From contig JAWZYU010000019.1 of NCBI GenBank assembly GCA_038380435.1, positions 19,493,801 to 19,557,800 of the forward strand: a stretch of 64,000 nucleotides of DNA. The letters run 5' to 3'. A program made the translations under genes and the position numbers. Below the pieces are notes generated by a model. It saw only the letters and a program-made list of their open reading frames with translations, had not been told where the DNA came from and made no database searches. The stretch is from Ryuthela nishihirai (lineage: Eukaryota; Arthropoda; Arachnida; Araneae; Heptathelidae). Below, in pieces: positions 54,210 through 64,000 of this stretch (the first letter of the stretch is position 1; each line of letters begins with the position of its first letter).

Positions 54210-55605
54210 TAAAGATTGGAGAATTTCCATGTTAGGTCAATGGGAATCTAACTTCGAAGTTCCATAAATTCTGAACTATGCGTTTAATGGAAAAATGTGA
54301 ATGAAAATAAATTAAAGATCATAATTTGATTCTTTTAAATCTAGATTTTGAATAACATTCTTTCAGTATTGAAAAAGTTATGAGGGTGGAATATTTAAAA
54401 ATAAATTATCTTGTTTTATAAAAATCATTTATAACTGTCTAACATTAAAATAATCATTAGGCAGAGTTCTAAAATCTGCATTTATTTTATCAAATTATTT
54501 TAAATCGCGCTTTTTATTTACCGTTACTATTAAATTGGTTACTTCGAAGGAGAAAAAAAATAAACTAACAGAACAAACAATATGATGTACACACTTTCTA
54601 AGCATAGATTATATTCCCTGCGGGTAAGTCTTATCAGGCTTTGCGGAGATGTACAGTCGCTCAAAAAAGTATCCGAACACTATGGTTGATTACAGAATTC
54701 AGAAAAAATATCTGGCAACTACTTTTTTTAGAAATTGGTGATCTGGCAACCTTCGTGTCACGTGACACGAAGGTTGCCAGATCACTAATTTCTAAAATAA
54801 ATCGTTGCCAGATATTTTTTCTAAATTCTGTAATCAACCATAGTGTTCGGATATTTTTTCGACACGAAGGTTGCCAGATCACTAATTTCTAAACCTGGAT
54901 CGTGTGGGCCCACTCACGGAAATATTGAGCGTGTGCAGTTACCGTTCACAGCAAACTGGAGCGTGTGCAGAAACTGCACACGCTCCAGTTTGCTGTGAAC
55001 GGTAACTGGAGCGTGTACAGTTGCTGTACACGCTCCAGATATTTTTCCTGAATTCTGTATCACGTGACACGAAGGTTGCCAGATCACCAATTTCTGAAAT
55101 AAATCGTTGCCAGATATTTTTTCCAAATTCTGTAATATTCGGATATTTTTTTGAGCGACTGTACATATGTTTGTTCTCTTCACTGCTCTCACACGCGAGC
55201 ACTTTTTCGAGCGGGAGTTATGTATTATTAGTGCTCATAATTTTGCATCTTTCTTCCGTTTAATTCCGGGTATTATAAACTTTACATGATATGTAGCAGC
55301 AAATGCAATGCAAATGATTTTTTGTTGCTGTTGAATTTGATTTTAAAAGTTTTAATTAACTTCTGAAGTAAATTCTTATGAAGTATTACCGCTATGTAAT
55401 ATTCCAGATTCCATAACTATTTAAATACTGAATGAATATTATTGAAAATCGAGATTTAAATAGATTTTATTACGATCCTTCGTTCATCTGCAGTCCCTTT
55501 TTTTGCACTAAATGCATAATTTACAAGTTATAGAGCTTCAAAGTTAGTTCCCCGTTGACATAACATGGAAATTCTCAAATGTTTTAGCAAGGCAGTGTAT
55601 ATAGC
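54210..55605. mobile_element. Long-TIR DNA element, split by a foldback MITE
   Basis: The left arm (54215-54430: gagaatttccatgttaggtc, then gttatgagggtggaatattt) and the right arm (about 55385-55600: aatattccagattccataac, then gacataacatggaaattctc) are inverted repeats. The middle is occupied by the MITE at 54652-55163. No ORF. Confidence 0.75.
54652..55163. mobile_element. Tc1/mariner-type foldback element with nested palindromes
   Basis: TA-bounded, with ends cagtcgctcaaaaaagtat and atatttttttgagcgactg as at 4940-5154. Inside are a second inverted copy of the family sequence, a 33-nt-arm palindrome (54938-54970 / 54974-55006, 3-nt loop) and a 15-nt-arm one (55006-55020 / 55024-55038). Confidence 0.85.
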
Positions 55606-55683
55606 ACTCAGTATTTCGGATAGAGAGAGAGAGACATTCTAAAGGAAAGTACTCTTCAACCTTCGTGATCAGCGAGACATGAG

Positions 55684-56066
55684 TTGGGTTGTTTTACCTC
55701 TGAGCGGCACTTTTTTGCGTACTATGGGCTAAATGGCTAGGTCACAAGGACCCCGAAGGCTCAGAGAAGGTTGGGGTAGGGGACCCACTGGAACAGCTGT
55801 TGGGAGACAGATGGTAGCCTCCCGTCAAGGCCATCCAGCGTGTTCTTTAACGTGCACAGGGTTGGCTCTCCTATACACGGAGCCACGGCTTAACGTCCCA
55901 TCCGACGGACGGCGGCCTTTCCAAGCCCATCGGTGTCACCTACTGACCGTGGGCAGGGCGGGGAATTTTGCGTAGATAAATCTCAACGCTGACCCAGGTT
56001 GGACTCGAACCTGGGAACTACAGATTACGAGCCTGGCGCGCTACCGACTGAGCCACCCCCGCCCCG
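55684..56066 (-). mobile_element. SINE-A, full length with target duplication
   Basis: Tail-first, with a 13-bp direct repeat agcgagacatgag (55671-55683, 56067-56079). Confidence 0.92.
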
Positions 56067-56079
56067 AGCGAGACATGAG

Positions 56080-56685
56080 TGGCATGAAATGTTACTTCAG
56101 AGTTAAGTATATAGACTATAGGGAGAGAGTCATATCCTGTGCCAGCTAATGAACGCTCTAAGGATGCTTTGGTATTATGATGGGAATCAGACTTTGATGG
56201 CAGGGAAAGGGTGAATGTTGTTAGAACCTCACATACTTTACTAGTATTTAGGAAAGAAAGTTGTATACTGCACCCGACACATGAAAGATCTTTTTTTCTC
56301 ATTTCAAAAGGATGGGGAACAATTGCTCTTTTACAATTTCTGTTAGGCGAACAAAATGATTCTGACAGTCATTTCCCCTTGTCTCAAAGGTAGGAAGAGG
56401 GAGAGATATATATCTCACAGAATATTTACTTGTATCTCGTAACCAAGACTTTTGAGAGTGTTTAATGATTTCTCCCCTAGAGAAGGGGGTTAATCACCCT
56501 CCTTGCTGGCGCTCTTTTCTTGATGAATCCTGTTATGATATTTAACGCTTTATGACCAGATCTTTTAGGCCATGGTCAAGCGAGAGCGGGAAAAAAAAGT
56601 GTTGCTCAATAGTCAACAGTTCAATTCCAATGAGCATCATATTCTTTTTTAAATTTTTTGTTATTGGTGTTTTGTTTCTGCACTA
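56080..56685. other. No gene seen
   Basis: No recognisable element. Confidence 0.3.
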
Positions 56686-56689
56686 TAAT

Positions 56690-56893
56690 AAAAAATAAAT
56701 ACCCCCTCAAGCAGCTGCTTGCCACAGAGGTCTGACAGGAGCCTGTCAGTTTATATGCCACAGTAGAAGATCTGAGAGGATGGCAGGACCTCAGCAGAAA
56801 ACAACACGAACATCCATGCCTTAACCCGGGGCTCGAACCCAGGTCCCGTAGATCAGTAGCCAAGCGCTCTAACCACTCGGCCACGGGACGGCA
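56690..56893 (-). mobile_element. SINE-B, full length
   Basis: Tail-first, from aaataaataccccctcaagc to ctaaccactcggccacggga; the A and B boxes are intact on the minus strand. Confidence 0.9.
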
Positions 56894-57565
56894 CTCCCAT
56901 TAAACTGAAAATCCCACTAAACCTGAAAGAGTGTGGAAATATAAGGCCAAGGCAGGAAAGATATGAATGAAGAAGTCATGCGTTTGTGTCGTTTGAGGAA
57001 GAGCTCTGGAAATGGTTCGGAAAGCGAGTCAGCATCATAAGTCTTTTGGTGTGCGAGGAAGGATGAAAACTTGTTGGTAACGAAGAGCGAGTGGATTCCC
57101 CCTCCTCCCCATCACCCCAATGGCTCTTCTGTATTCTTAGGACATCGACCCTTCCAAGAGATGGGGAAAATATGCCTGGCAAAAAGGAGGAGGAGTTGAA
57201 TAGAAAGGCAAGTCATCAGATGCATCGATCTGACTGAACTGGGGCACTTGGATGAAAGAGGCAGCGGGGTGGGTCGGCAGTGATCTGCGTGAGATGTGGA
57301 GGCATTTGTGGTGAATTGGTTATGAAATATGAGAAGGTTTAACTCTGGTGTTGTGGCACACTGAGAATAGAGATACAGGATGTCAGCAATAACTTCTTTT
57401 GTTGTGAAATCCAATGCTCGTATTTTGAAAGATGACTAGTATTTTTATTTTTTGAATGTTCATGATGCGCTTTTTTTTCTGCCTTCTTAAGAATTGCATT
57501 TAGTATTTGCGATTTGTGTTTAATTTTATTGAGGTTCAAACTGGTTAAAATATTTTTTTAAAATA
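56894..57565. other. No gene seen
   Basis: No recognisable element. Confidence 0.3.
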
Positions 57566-57640
57566 AGTTACCCCACAAGCAGCTGCTTGCCACAGAGTCC
57601 TGAGGGGTGTCTGTCAGTGAATATATCAGAACATAGAGAA
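57566..57640 (-). mobile_element. SINE-B tail-end fragment
   Basis: ttaccccacaagcagctgct through ctgtcagtgaatatatcaga only. Confidence 0.65.
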
Positions 57641-57657
57641 AATATGCAAGGAAGGCG

Positions 57658-57992
57658 AGTTCAGTTGCTTTACCTCTGAGCGGCACTTTTTTTTTGCACA
57701 AAATTGGCTAAATGACCAATCACAAGAATTCCAAGGAATCAGAAAAGTTTGGGGAAAGAGTACCCGCTGGACAGTTGTTAAGGCACACTTGGAAGCGTCC
57801 CGTCAAGAACATCTAGTATGTTCTTTAACGTGTAAAGGGTATAACTCTCCTGCAAACTGAACCACGGCTTTACGTCGCATAAGAAGGGCGTCCCATTCTC
57901 CCATCGAAGAAAAGGTGGGTGTTAGTGAAGATAAATCTCAAACCTAGCAATTGTGGGTACGCTATCGACTGAGCGAATCTCCCACGCGAGAA
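57658..57992 (-). mobile_element. SINE-A, degraded
   Basis: Tail-first, from gttcagttgctttacctctg to gctatcgactgagcgaatct. Confidence 0.78.
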
Positions 57993-58003
57993 AGGCGAGA
58001 TCT

Positions 58004-58084
58004 CCAGAAAGACAATACCAGGAAAGAAATATCCTGGTATTGTCTTTCTGGACAATACCAGGATGTTTCTTTCCTGGTATTGTC
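58004..58084. repeat. Double palindrome
   Basis: 20-nt perfect arms 58004-58023 and 58032-58051 (loop aagaaata), then a second hairpin, 58051-58063 with 58072-58084, reusing the same words (gacaataccagga / tcctggtattgtc). Confidence 0.88.
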
Positions 58085-59497
58085 TTTCTGCTTATGCTGC
58101 TCCCGAACCCTTTGATCTCTAGTCAAGAACACAAATCACTAGGCCACCAGGATGTTTTAAAATATTTCATTAAAAAAATCATTTATAACTGTCTAACATT
58201 AAAATAATCATTACGCAGACTTCTCAATAATTTCAATAAATTCATCCAGCCAACATTAAGTCGGTTTTTGAAATTTGCATCTCTCCAACACTTGAATTAT
58301 AATTTTTGCTGTTTAACACATCTATTTTTTATTCCGACTATTCGTGATGTTAACTGTGTTTAGAGTTCGCTTACATGATCTCATTTTCTCGCAAAGAACG
58401 AAAATTTCGGTATCGCTAATACGCAGAGAAAGCTCCAAAAAGCTCACAAAGGTTTCTCATGAAAATAAATTCCGAAATATGAAATCAGAGAGAAAAACGA
58501 AACCCCGTTTCTTTCGCGCATAAGAAAATCTCGACTGCATCAGAGAATTATCAAAGAAAAATTTCAATATTTAGGAACTCTTTAATAATTGACTCTGCTC
58601 TCCGATACTTTGCAAGAAGCTTACATTGTTCATGAACTATTAAAACTACGACCCAGAGACTTACTTACACTGGAATATTTTTTTTTTCCTTTTAGAAACT
58701 TGCATAGTCTCTAAGACAGAGGAATTAATAATCCACCGACTTCCATATTCCATCTACTACTAATGAAGACAAATTCTACGAAATAACGTAAAAATTCCTT
58801 TTTATTTCCTTAAATGCAGCTAATGAAGACAAATTTTCCTCGGACTCCACTTCGCATCTCTAATTCCCCGTTTCGTTTTTCATGCTATATAATTTTCGTG
58901 GATCTAACGACGCACTCAACTGTTCTCCTCTTGTGCCTTTATTGCGCATGCGTGCAGAAAATATGATGAATGGTTTGCTTCTTTGCAACCGACTAGCTAA
59001 TTATTATAACTTCTCCAGATTCTTATAACTCGAGCATTATTTTGTATTGTTTACTTCTTTAAGTAATTGGCTCCTAAAGATCACTTTCTACTTCAAGCCT
59101 CTGACAATAAAGAGACGGAATTAGGAGTACCATGACATAGCGTCAAGAGTTCATTAATTGGAATACTTGTGATGATTATTATTTATTCGTAGCTGGGATT
59201 AATTCGTCAGCTTCTAGACTGAGAATAGTTGCTAATTTTGCTTTTGTTTAATTGGCATAATGCAAATGGAAAGTTTTGGGAGAACTTGTTGTACATTTGT
59301 AACGTAAATCAAAGAAAGTAATTTAATATTTAGTTGAAAAAAAAAATACTTTTGGTGGGAGTAAGACCTGAATTCGCAAAAGCCTGAAAATATGCCAGAG
59401 TGATAATGTATTGAGCTATGGCAGCCTTTTCCAATCCTCAGCTAGCGGCATACTTTAATGCTAATTTTCATCTGAAGATGCCCAAAGTGTCATTTAC
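58085..59497. other. No gene seen
   Basis: AT-rich. A short stretch at 58165-58220 (atcatttataactgtctaac, attaaaataatcatta) matches 54422-54461 of the long-TIR element, so a fragment of that family is present. Confidence 0.4.
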
Positions 59498-60550
59498 TGA
59501 TCGAGAATGATAAAGAACTATCTATAGAACTATTATATGATCGAGAATGATATAGAACTATCTATAGAACTACTATATGATCGAGAATGATATAGAACTA
59601 TATATAGAACTACTATATGATCGAGAATGATATAGAACTATATATAGAACTACTATATGATCGAGAATGATATAGAACTATCTATAGAACTATTATATGA
59701 TCGAGAATGATATAGAACTATCTATAAAACTACTATACGATCGAGAATGATATAGAACTATCTATGGAACTACTATATGATCGAGAATGATATAGAACTA
59801 TATATAGAACTACTATATGATCGAGAATGATATAGAACTATCTATAGAACTACTATATGATCGAGAATGATATAGAACTATCTATAGAACTACTATATGA
59901 TCGAGAATGATATAGAACTATCTATAGAACTATTATATGATCGAGAATGATATAGAACTATCTAAAGAACTACTATATGATCGAGAATGATATAGATCTA
60001 TAGAATTACTATACGATCGAGAATGATATAGAACTATCTATAGAACTACTATATGATCGAGAATGATATAGAACTATATATAGAACTACTATATGATCGA
60101 GAATGATATAGATCTATCTATAGAACTACTATATGATCGAGAATGACATAGAACTATCTATAGAACTATTATATGATCGAGAATGATATAGAACTATCTA
60201 TAGAACTACTATATGATCGAGAATGATATAGAACTATATATATAGAGTTACTATATGATCGAGAATGATATAGAACTATCTATAGAACTACTATATGATC
60301 GAGAATGATATAGAACTATCTATAGAACTACTATATGATCGAGAATGATATAGAACTATCTATAGAACTACTATATGATCGAGAATGATATAGAACTACT
60401 ATATGATCGAGAATGATATAGAACTACTATATGATCGAGAATGATATAGAACTATCTATAGAACTACTATATGATCGAGAATCATTTCGAACTATCTATA
60501 TAACTACTATATGATCGAGAATGATATAGAACTATCTATAGAACTATATA
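59498..60550. repeat. Minisatellite, 40-bp unit, ~26 copies
   Basis: Unit made of tgatcgagaatgatatagaa and ctatctatagaactactata. Most copies differ at 1-3 positions; shortened copies occur near 59990-60010 and 60390-60430. Confidence 0.95.
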
Positions 60551-60557
60551 TATTCAC

Positions 60558-60617
60558 CGCTTTTTACTGTATTCAGCAGTCATCTTCAGGGCTGACTGCT
60601 GAGTACAGTCGAAAGCG
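60558..60617. repeat. Strong hairpin, 25-nt arms
   Basis: Arms 60558-60582 and 60593-60617, three mismatches, 10-nt loop (tcttcagggc). It lies directly after the minisatellite. Confidence 0.85.
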
Positions 60618-60819
60618 CTCGGCTCTTACAACCAGGTAAATAGCACATTGCAGTACTTGCGTAAATATATCTAGCCGGCAAAAAAAGTGTTATATATTCT
60701 TATGAGTTATTAATGATGCCGTGAAATCGTTTATCGATTTACCACTACATTCTCTACATCTTATACATATGTAAGTAATCACTTTGATAACCGTAAATGA
60801 AAATCCTATGTCCTGTTGT

Positions 60820-60892
60820 GTCTCGTTGGTCTAGGGGTACGATTCTCGCTTAGGGTGCTGAGAGGTCCCGAGTTCAAATTCCGGACGAGCCC
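60820..60892 (+). tRNA. tRNA-Pro(AGG)-like, probably a pseudogene
   Basis: Closely resembles eukaryotic tRNA-Pro: ctcgttggtctaggggtacg, ttctcgcttagggtgc with anticodon AGG, and gttcaaattccggacgagcc. Defects: a mismatch at acceptor position 2, one extra T in the anticodon stem (gctgagag), and a changed T arm. A T6 run that could terminate pol III follows at about 60900. Confidence 0.6.
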
Positions 60893-60906
60893 TGGGTAAT
60901 TTTTTG

Positions 60907-61105
60907 TCCGTCCCATTGTCGAGTGGTTAGCACGCTTGGCTACTGATCTAAGGGACCTGGGTTCGAGCCCTGGGCAAGGCATGGATGTGTGTGTTGTTTT
61001 TCCACCAAGGTCCTGCAATCCTCACTGACCTTCTACTAAGGGATATAAACTGACAGGCTTCTGTCAGACTTCTGTGGCAAGCAGCTGCTTGAGTAAGTAT
61101 TTATT
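60907..61105 (+). mobile_element. SINE-B, full length
   Basis: gtcccattgtcgagtggtta (A box), ggttcgagccc (B box), ending caagcagctgcttgagtaag plus a T-rich tail. Confidence 0.85.
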
Positions 61106-61212
61106 TATTTTTATTTCAAACTTTTTCAACTGCAGAATCCTTTTAAAAATGAAAATCTTTCGTGGACTTCAAAATTTTTGTAAAATTGGTAATAATGCAA
61201 ATGTAAATAAAG

Positions 61213-61330
61213 GTAAAATAAATACCCCCTCAAGCAGCTGCTTGCTACCAAGGTCTGACAGGAGCCTGTCAGTTTATATGCCATAATGAGGATGGCGGGA
61301 CCTCGAACCCAGTCCCTTAGATGCGCGTGC
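61213..61330 (-). mobile_element. SINE-B, internally deleted
   Basis: From aaataaataccccctcaagc to cctcgaacccagtcccttag; the central segment between the body and the B box is missing. Confidence 0.75.
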
Positions 61331-62155
61331 ATAAATAAAATAAAAATAAATAAAAGCAGAAATAAAAAAGCATACTTTTATTGAAAAAAAAAATGCAATG
61401 CAGTTTATTCTGTTCTTTTATCAGTGACAAGGATACGATTCTTTTGATGAACATAAATAATTAAAATTTGCCAAAATGGGCAACAGTTGCAATTTGAGAT
61501 ATATCTTAATATATTCCATCAATGTTTTGCGTAACCTTCGAGGCTAAGACAGAAAAGAATGAATGTGTTTTTTTAAAGACAAAAAAATTTATTTTTTTGC
61601 TGAATATGGAAAAACATGGCAAAGAAACTTTTATTTTAAAATCTAATGTTGCATAAATTCGATCATTATCAAAGCGAATTCATTTTCATAAAAATAACGT
61701 ATTCTGCCACTCATAATTTAAGGTAAACTTCTTCTTCAGAAGATTCATTACTTAATGTCAAGTAATCACCGATGAATTAAGAATCACTGTAAGCAATCAG
61801 GAATACATACTTTGCATCCTTCGACATTTTGGATACCATTTACAAGTGTTCGGATATAGCCTTTAATTATCAGAAATTTTCAATTTACTTGTTTCTTAAC
61901 TTTTACCAAACTATTTGTATCGTTAAATATTTTAGAAATAAAAGACTTTGTTAGTAGTTAAGAAGAAAAAGAACGTTTCGTCTACAAAAAAAAATGGATT
62001 AAACAAGATCTGAACAAAAGAAGAAAACTATTCTCTTCGAAAGACATTTTTGCCACATTACCCGAGATGCCTTCTGGGAACCTACTTGGAAAAAGCATTG
62101 CCTTAAAAGACTAGAATTGAAGAATTAGTTGGGGAAAAAGAAAAACTGATTTTTG
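61331..62155. other. No gene seen
   Basis: AT-rich. Confidence 0.3.
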
Positions 62156-62157
62156 GG

Positions 62158-62880
62158 TGGTTGCATTAGGTTATTTTTACCTCCAAGGTCTCATTAAAGT
62201 TTGAGGGTTGGGTTGTTTTACCTCTGAGCGGCCGTTTTTTGCACACCATGGGCTAAATGGCCAGGTCACATGGACCCCGAAGGCTCAGAGAAGATTGGGG
62301 GAGGGGACCCGCTGGAACAGCTGTTGGGAGACAGATGGTAGCCTCCCGTCAACGCCATCCAGCGTGTTTTTTAACGTGCACAGGGTATGACTCTCTCGTA
62401 CACGGAGCCACGGGTTAACGACCCATCCGACGAACGGCGGCCTTTCCAAGCCCATCGGCGTCCCCTACTGACCGTGGGCAGGGCGGGGAATTTTGCGGAG
62501 ATAAATCTCAACGCTGACCCAGCTGGGAGTTGAACCTGGGAACTACAGGTTACGAGCCTGGCGCGCTACCAACTGAGCCACCCCCGCCCATTGAGGGTAG
62601 GATACCCATTGGATAGATGTTAGGAGATTGGATAGTCTTGACGGAAGATTTCTCTATGTGTTCTTTAACGTTCACAAGATATGAAAACACTGCACACGGA
62701 AACAAGGCTTAAAGTACCATCCGACGGACGAGGTCTTTATAGGTCCATCGCCATTGGTTATCCCTTCTCTCTGAGGGCAAAGAAGGAGGCAAGAAGGGGA
62801 AGAAATTCTCAACGCAGACACAGTTACGACTCGAACCCGGGAAATGAAGCTTGGAGCGCTACCAACTTAGTCGGATCTCG
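62158..62880 (-). mobile_element. Older SINE-A, split by a younger copy
   Basis: Degraded tail-first copy: 62158-62208, then 62591-62880 (ttgagggtaggatacccatt to ctaccaacttagtcggatct). Confidence 0.75.
62209..62590 (-). mobile_element. Younger SINE-A, full length, nested
   Basis: Tail-first, from tgggttgttttacctctgag to gagccacccccgccca, flanked by ttgagggt (62201-62208, 62591-62598). Confidence 0.9.
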
Positions 62881-64000
62881 TTCCATATAAACTCCAGAAC
62901 ATATACAAAAGAATTATTGTGTGAATATGTAAGCAGTACGTTTCACTTGAAAGAAAGAAATGACGAAGGAGACATCTCACGTTATATGACATTCGCTCGT
63001 ATGTAGTTCAAGAAGAATGAAGTATACAATTAAACGAAATGATGGGAAACTTCTACTCTGTTTTTCTGTTTCACACATATACGTACGAGTAGCAATGCCA
63101 TAAATTTTCCCTTCAATTTTTCTGTTTGATGCAATCCACTTTTTTTGCTGTTGTATTTATTACTAATTTGTTTTATTACCAATTAACATGAAAATTCTTT
63201 ATTTCAAAATCTTTCGTAACAAAATATTCATATTTTTTTAAAAATAAACCTTTGGATTTCTACGATATGTGTCTCTACTGTAAATGAGAATGTCTCGATG
63301 GTCCAGACTTACCCCAAGGGATGTTGACTACATTCGCTGATGGATTCTCCTCGTTTCGGTTGACTACCATTTTCGGGGACTCGCGACGTCACGGTTCGAA
63401 TTTCCAACTATGCCCTGCTTCTTTCCTTGCTTTGTTCTCGACAAACTTCAGTCTGGACCGGAGTCTATTTGGTCACACTTGACCTGTTTGGACCCCAACG
63501 ACCTTTCACCTCTCAACTTTTCTCGTAAGACTCCTCGAACATCGCACACTATGACGTACTGTGCGAGTTCACCCCGTTTTAGAGGTAAGACGCGCATTGC
63601 TATTCAGGATTCTGTTCCTTTGGTTTGAGCGCAGTATATTGCAGCGACAGAGAACAGCTAGAAGACGTGAGGTGAGGCTTTTTGCATCCTGCAGACCTTG
63701 CTGGCTCTGCCACCCAACAAAGAGCGCAGAAGCATTGCGCGTAAGTGTCACGGGTCGAGGTTTGCCAAAGCGTCGCCATTGAAAGGCGCATCAGTAGAGC
63801 TTTGTTGGACTGGAGTGGTGGATGCCCCTCCTTTGTTGGATCGCTCATTGATAGCCATCTGGTTGGAGTGTGGCAAAGAATTATGACAAAACCTCAGGTG
63901 CACGTTAACGTCATCTAAACTGAAGCCCAAAACATCCCACAAAGGAGGGAGGAGGGAGGGGGAAGAGAAAGGAAGCAGGAGTTGGGGAGGGCACCAGAAG
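62881..64000. other. No recognised gene
   Basis: AT-rich to 63280, then a GC-richer block (63290-63930) with overlapping ORFs of no recognisable family, ending in a purine-rich (gggagga) stretch at 63940-64000. Confidence 0.3.

Noticed and set aside
59498..60550. CRISPR-like regular repeats
   Set aside because: Units are contiguous with no unique spacers; this is a minisatellite in eukaryotic DNA.

Overview
This window is repeat-rich, AT-biased metazoan nuclear DNA, most likely arthropod. That reading rests on dense tRNA-derived SINEs, decayed non-LTR retrotransposons, foldback DNA transposons, and core promoters with TATA plus a TCA-type initiator; the species cannot be named from sequence alone. 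I find no convincing host protein-coding gene. The window is dominated by one complete Polinton/Maverick (adintovirus-like) element of 17,347 bp at 26593-43939. It begins with AG, ends with CT, has terminal inverted repeats of about 200 bp, and is flanked by a perfect 6-bp target duplication (gaccgc).

Polinton layout. The left arm (26593-28430) is the TIR followed by several families of tandem repeats and no genes. A rightward gene (TATA box 28431, predicted start of transcription 28461) encodes the protein-primed family B DNA polymerase. I predict four small upstream exons (28550-28599, 29113-29370, 30196-30330, 30727-30900) spliced to the large catalytic exon 31248-34992. All four introns are phase 2 and start with the same GTAAATG donor block. 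The right arm is entirely leftward. Reading from the right TIR it carries a proline-rich protein, a 179-aa protein, a PC4-like protein, and then a string of eight overlapping ORFs: membrane-anchored PC4-like protein, integrase, minor capsid (penton-like), a basic virion-type protein, major capsid, adenain-like protease, packaging ATPase (with a small hydrophobic-tailed protein overlapping it) and a last small basic protein. Several overlaps are the 4-nt ATGA type. Only one TATA/initiator pair is seen ahead of this string. Polymerase, integrase, protease, ATPase and both capsid genes are all open, so the element has the full replication, integration and virion-assembly set.

Flanks. Left (1-26592) and right (43940-64000) flanks are made mostly of two SINE families. 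SINE-A (about 390 bp, elongator tRNA-Met-like head, CCCAAC tail) has over 20 copies. SINE-B (about 200 bp, tRNA-like head, ending CAAGCAGCTGCTTGAGGG plus an AT-rich tail) has about ten. Three LINE remnants (about 3340-6321 minus, 16295-16795 plus, 45740-47281 plus), a Tc1/mariner-type foldback MITE family (4940-5154 and 54652-55163), long-TIR elements (2098-2647, 54210-55605, part at 22500-22720), a hAT-type MITE (10390-10663), a 40-bp minisatellite (59498-60550) and other tandem repeats fill most of the rest. The Polinton sits inside a SINE-A copy, which itself sits inside an older SINE-A copy, giving a three-layer nest with target duplications readable at both junctions.
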